Below are positions 61,979-64,000 of a DNA stretch of 64,000 nucleotides, piece after piece. Under the pieces are notes generated by a model. The model worked only from the letters and a program-made list of their open reading frames with translations. It was not told where the DNA came from and made no database searches. Position numbers and translations under genes: made by a program. The DNA comes from Paraclostridium ghonii. Lineage in GTDB: Bacteria > Bacillota > Clostridia > Peptostreptococcales > Peptostreptococcaceae. Positions within the stretch are counted from its first letter, which is position 1, and the number at the start of each line of letters is the position of its first letter. The DNA lies in NCBI RefSeq assembly GCF_030815085.1, contig NZ_JAUSWG010000015.1. One strand, given 5' to 3'.

Positions 61979-62503
61979 TTAAGTGAATAATATGTAACAT
62001 ATAAATACAGCTGCTAATACCCCAGCTATGTGACTCATCATGGCACATGCTAAGGTATGTCTTGTATTTTTAATTTTTAAACTTCCAAAATATATAGCCA
62101 TTGTATAAAATATTGTTTCTGATGCTCCAACTATAGTCGCACCCATTTTTTCAACCAAATTTCCAATTCCTACTCTACCTGCAAGTTCATTGTACATTCC
62201 TAAAGCTCCACTTCCTGATAGGGGCTTTACTATTATAAGGCCTATTAACTCTTTAGGTATGCTAAATAAATCAGCTATAGGTTTAAAGATAAACTCTAAC
62301 ATATCTATACCTTTCCCACTTTTAAATATTCCTATAGCTAAAAATATTCCTATTATGTACGGTAGTATACTCCATGTAGATTTTAATCCATCTATCGCTC
62401 CTTTAACAAAACTGTCATATATGTCTACACCCTTTATTTTTCCATGAACTACAATTCCTAAAATAATTATTGGTATTATAGAGTTTGAAAATAAATCAAG
62501 CAT
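61979..62503 (-). CDS. spmB: spore maturation protein B
   Basis: 174 aa with several membrane helices and the nucleoside-recognition (Gate) motif in VKPLSGSGALGMYNELAG. SpmA and SpmB are needed for full spore-core dehydration in Bacillus and Clostridium. Start and the spmA stop overlap as TAATG; AAGGAGG is inside spmA. Confidence 0.92.
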   Translation of the reverse strand: MLDLFSNSIIPIIILGIVVHGKIKGVDIYDSFVKGAIDGLKSTWSILPYIIGIFLAIGIFKSGKGIDMLEFIFKPIADLFSIPKELIGLIIVKPLSGSGALGMYNELAGRVGIGNLVEKMGATIVGASETIFYTMAIYFGSLKIKNTRHTLACAMMSHIAGVLAAVFICYILFT

Positions 62504-63081
62504 TATTTATACCTCCTTCTTTGAAGGAATTTGCAGCTTGTAATTGCAATTACAGTCGACACAATTGTTGCAAATAAAGTTGATATTATTATTTCTCCAG
62601 GATTTGATGCTCCTTTATCTAGCCTTAGTTTAATCATCGTAAACGGAATAATCTGTATAGAAGAAATATTTATTACTAAAAACATAATCATATCATTTGT
62701 AGCTGTATCTTTTTTATTATTTAAAGTCTGTAGTTCCTTCATAGCTTTTAATCCAAATGCAGTTGCTCCATTTCCAGCTCCTAGCATATTTAAAACCATA
62801 TTCATAACTATATACGACATAGCTTTGTGACCCTTTGGAATTGATGGAAATAATTTTTTTAATATGGGATATAAAATATCTCCTATTTTATTTATTAGCC
62901 CAGAATCTTTAGCTATATTCATAATCCCCATCCAAAGAGCCATTATTCCAGCTAAACTAAATGCAAATTCAATACCTTTAGATGCTTCATTTAATATAAC
63001 TTCATTTAACTGTCCTAAATTGTTGGTAAACACGCTCCCAATTATCCCAATGAAGATCATCCAAAACCATATTTTTCCCAT
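62503..63081 (-). CDS. spmA: spore maturation protein A
   Basis: 192 aa, the partner of SpmB, also a Gate-domain membrane protein. KGIEFAFSLAGIMALWMGIMNIA and MNMVLNMLGAGNGATAFGLKAM are typical. AGGGGGAG precedes ATG. First gene of the pair, divergent from pncB. Confidence 0.92.
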   Translation of the reverse strand: MGKIWFWMIFIGIIGSVFTNNLGQLNEVILNEASKGIEFAFSLAGIMALWMGIMNIAKDSGLINKIGDILYPILKKLFPSIPKGHKAMSYIVMNMVLNMLGAGNGATAFGLKAMKELQTLNNKKDTATNDMIMFLVINISSIQIIPFTMIKLRLDKGASNPGEIIISTLFATIVSTVIAITSCKFLQRRRYK

Positions 63082-63209
63082 AGTAATCTCCCCCTCTTAT
63101 GAATTTTATGATAGTAAGTTGCTATATTATACTTGAAACTTATCCTATATTATGTTTTAGTATACTTATGTAATTTTTTTATATTTTTAGGGTAATAAGG
63201 AGATATATA

Positions 63210-64000
63210 ATGGAAAATTTAACACTTCTTACTGACTTATATCAACTTACTATGATTAATGGATATTTTGAGAATAATGTTCATGATGATATAGTCGTAT
63301 TTGATATGTTTTTTAGAAAAAACGCTTGCAAAGGTGGGTATACTATAGTTTGTGGTATAGATCAACTGGTTGAGTACATAAATAGCCTTAGTTTTTCTCA
63401 TAGTGACTTGGAGTATCTTAGGGGTTTAAACTTATTCTCAGAAAGATTTTTAGATTTTTTAAAAGATTTTAAGTTTACAGGAGATATTTATTCTGTTTTA
63501 GAGGGTAGTGTAATGTTCCCAAATGAGCCTATAATAAGAATTAAAGCTCCTCTTTATCAAGCTCAGCTAATTGAAACTGCATTACTTACAATAGTGAATT
63601 TTCAATCATTAATTGCTACGAAAGCTTCAAGAGTTTGTTTTGCAGCTCAAGGTGATTCTGTATTAGAATTCGGATTAAGACGTGCTCAAGGTCCAGATGC
63701 AGGCGTATATGGTGCAAGAGCAGCTATAATTGGGGGATGTAATGCTACTGCAAATGTACTTGCAGGGAAAATGTTTGATTTACCTATAGTTGGAACTCAT
63801 GCTCATAGCTGGGTTCAAAAATTTGATTCTGAGTTAGAATCATTTGAAGCTTATGCAAAAATTTATCCAGATAAATGTCTTCTACTAGTAGACACTTATG
63901 ATGTTTTAAATAGTGGCGTTCCTAATGCAATAAAGATTTTTAAAGATTTAAAAGCTAAAGGTTATGAACCAATTGGAATTAGGCTAGACTCTGGTGATTT
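63210..64000 (+). CDS. pncB: nicotinate phosphoribosyltransferase, N-terminal part (cut by window edge)
   Basis: 264 codons of a longer gene (usually about 480) run off the right edge. ATG at 63210 follows AAGGAGATATATA. The opening LTLLTDLYQLTMINGYFEN, FGLRRAQGPDAGVYGARAA and VGTHAHSWVQ are characteristic of the NAPRTase family, which makes nicotinate mononucleotide from nicotinate and PRPP (NAD salvage). The C-terminal substrate part is out of the window. Third plus-strand gene. Confidence 0.93.
   Translation, partial: MENLTLLTDLYQLTMINGYFENNVHDDIVVFDMFFRKNACKGGYTIVCGIDQLVEYINSLSFSHSDLEYLRGLNLFSERFLDFLKDFKFTGDIYSVLEGSVMFPNEPIIRIKAPLYQAQLIETALLTIVNFQSLIATKASRVCFAAQGDSVLEFGLRRAQGPDAGVYGARAAIIGGCNATANVLAGKMFDLPIVGTHAHSWVQKFDSELESFEAYAKIYPDKCLLLVDTYDVLNSGVPNAIKIFKDLKAKGYEPIGIRLDSGD

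Noticed and set aside
1..64000. CRISPR arrays, insertion sequences, prophage or integrase genes
   Set aside because: No regularly spaced repeats, transposase, integrase or phage structural genes were found; gene content is core throughout.

Overview
The window is AT-rich, densely packed and mostly minus-strand. Gene content and order point to a spore-forming anaerobe of the Peptostreptococcaceae, in the Clostridioides / Paraclostridium / Paeniclostridium / Romboutsia group. The main reasons are a gerS-like germination lipoprotein directly upstream of alanine racemase, the spoVG-glmU-prs-(pilT-prepilin peptidase)-pth-mfd-prsA-spoVT-spoVB-mazG-hup-rqcP-yabP-yabQ-divIC-spoIIE string, and the run atp operon-rpiB/upp-tsaC-prfA-prmC-tdk-rpmE-rho-glpX-fsa. 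The species cannot be fixed from the sequence alone. No insertion sequence, prophage, CRISPR array, tRNA gene or clear horizontally acquired island was seen.

Layout. 1-290: promoter and pre-16S leader of an rRNA operon that runs off the left edge on the minus strand. 0.3-7 kb: S41 peptidase, 5-formyl-THF cyclo-ligase (the first of only three plus-strand genes), a Lon-like protease, a PrcB-like anchored protein and a split transketolase. 7.2-10.5 kb: one compact operon acpS-CBS protein-gerS-alr-mazE-mazF. 10.7-17.6 kb: complete F-type ATP synthase operon atpZ-I-B-E-F-H-A-G-D-C, with a Na+-type c subunit signature and an epsilon subunit lacking its C-terminal domain. It is preceded by a 600-bp AT-rich gap. 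18-28.7 kb: upp, rpiB, tsaC, ZIP transporter, prfA, prmC, DUF1385 protein, tdk, rpmE, rho, glpX, fsa and an unlisted 36-aa membrane peptide. 28.8-31.2 kb: a membrane-anchored PepF and a DnaA-box cluster. 31.2-50.1 kb: sporulation and cell-envelope genes interleaved with translation, repair and nucleotide genes (spoIIE to spoVG). 50.3-63.1 kb: purR, murC (plus), an unknown anchored protein, a CDF transporter, pepT, an acidic repeat protein, rsmA-rnmV, tatD-metG with a methionine T-box, and spmBA. 63.2 kb to the end: start of nicotinate phosphoribosyltransferase (plus), cut by the window edge.

Functional themes. Sporulation and germination recur (gerS, spoIIE, yabP, yabQ, spoVB-like, spoVT, spoVG, spmA, spmB, and purR/murC nearby). 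The rest is core energy metabolism, translation and DNA metabolism. Nearly every transcription unit ends in a visible hairpin terminator, several of which reach into the last codons of the gene. I recognise no wholly new multi-gene system. The best leads are the DnaA-box cluster at 30841-31162, the truncated epsilon subunit, the membrane-anchored PepF, the asparagine/glutamine-rich insertion in Rho, the 36-aa peptide, and the palindromic bidirectional terminator that gives two convergent proteins the same C-terminal five residues.

Many start codons were moved downstream from the longest reading frame because a Shine-Dalgarno sequence sits just before the inner start. These are stated in the entries.
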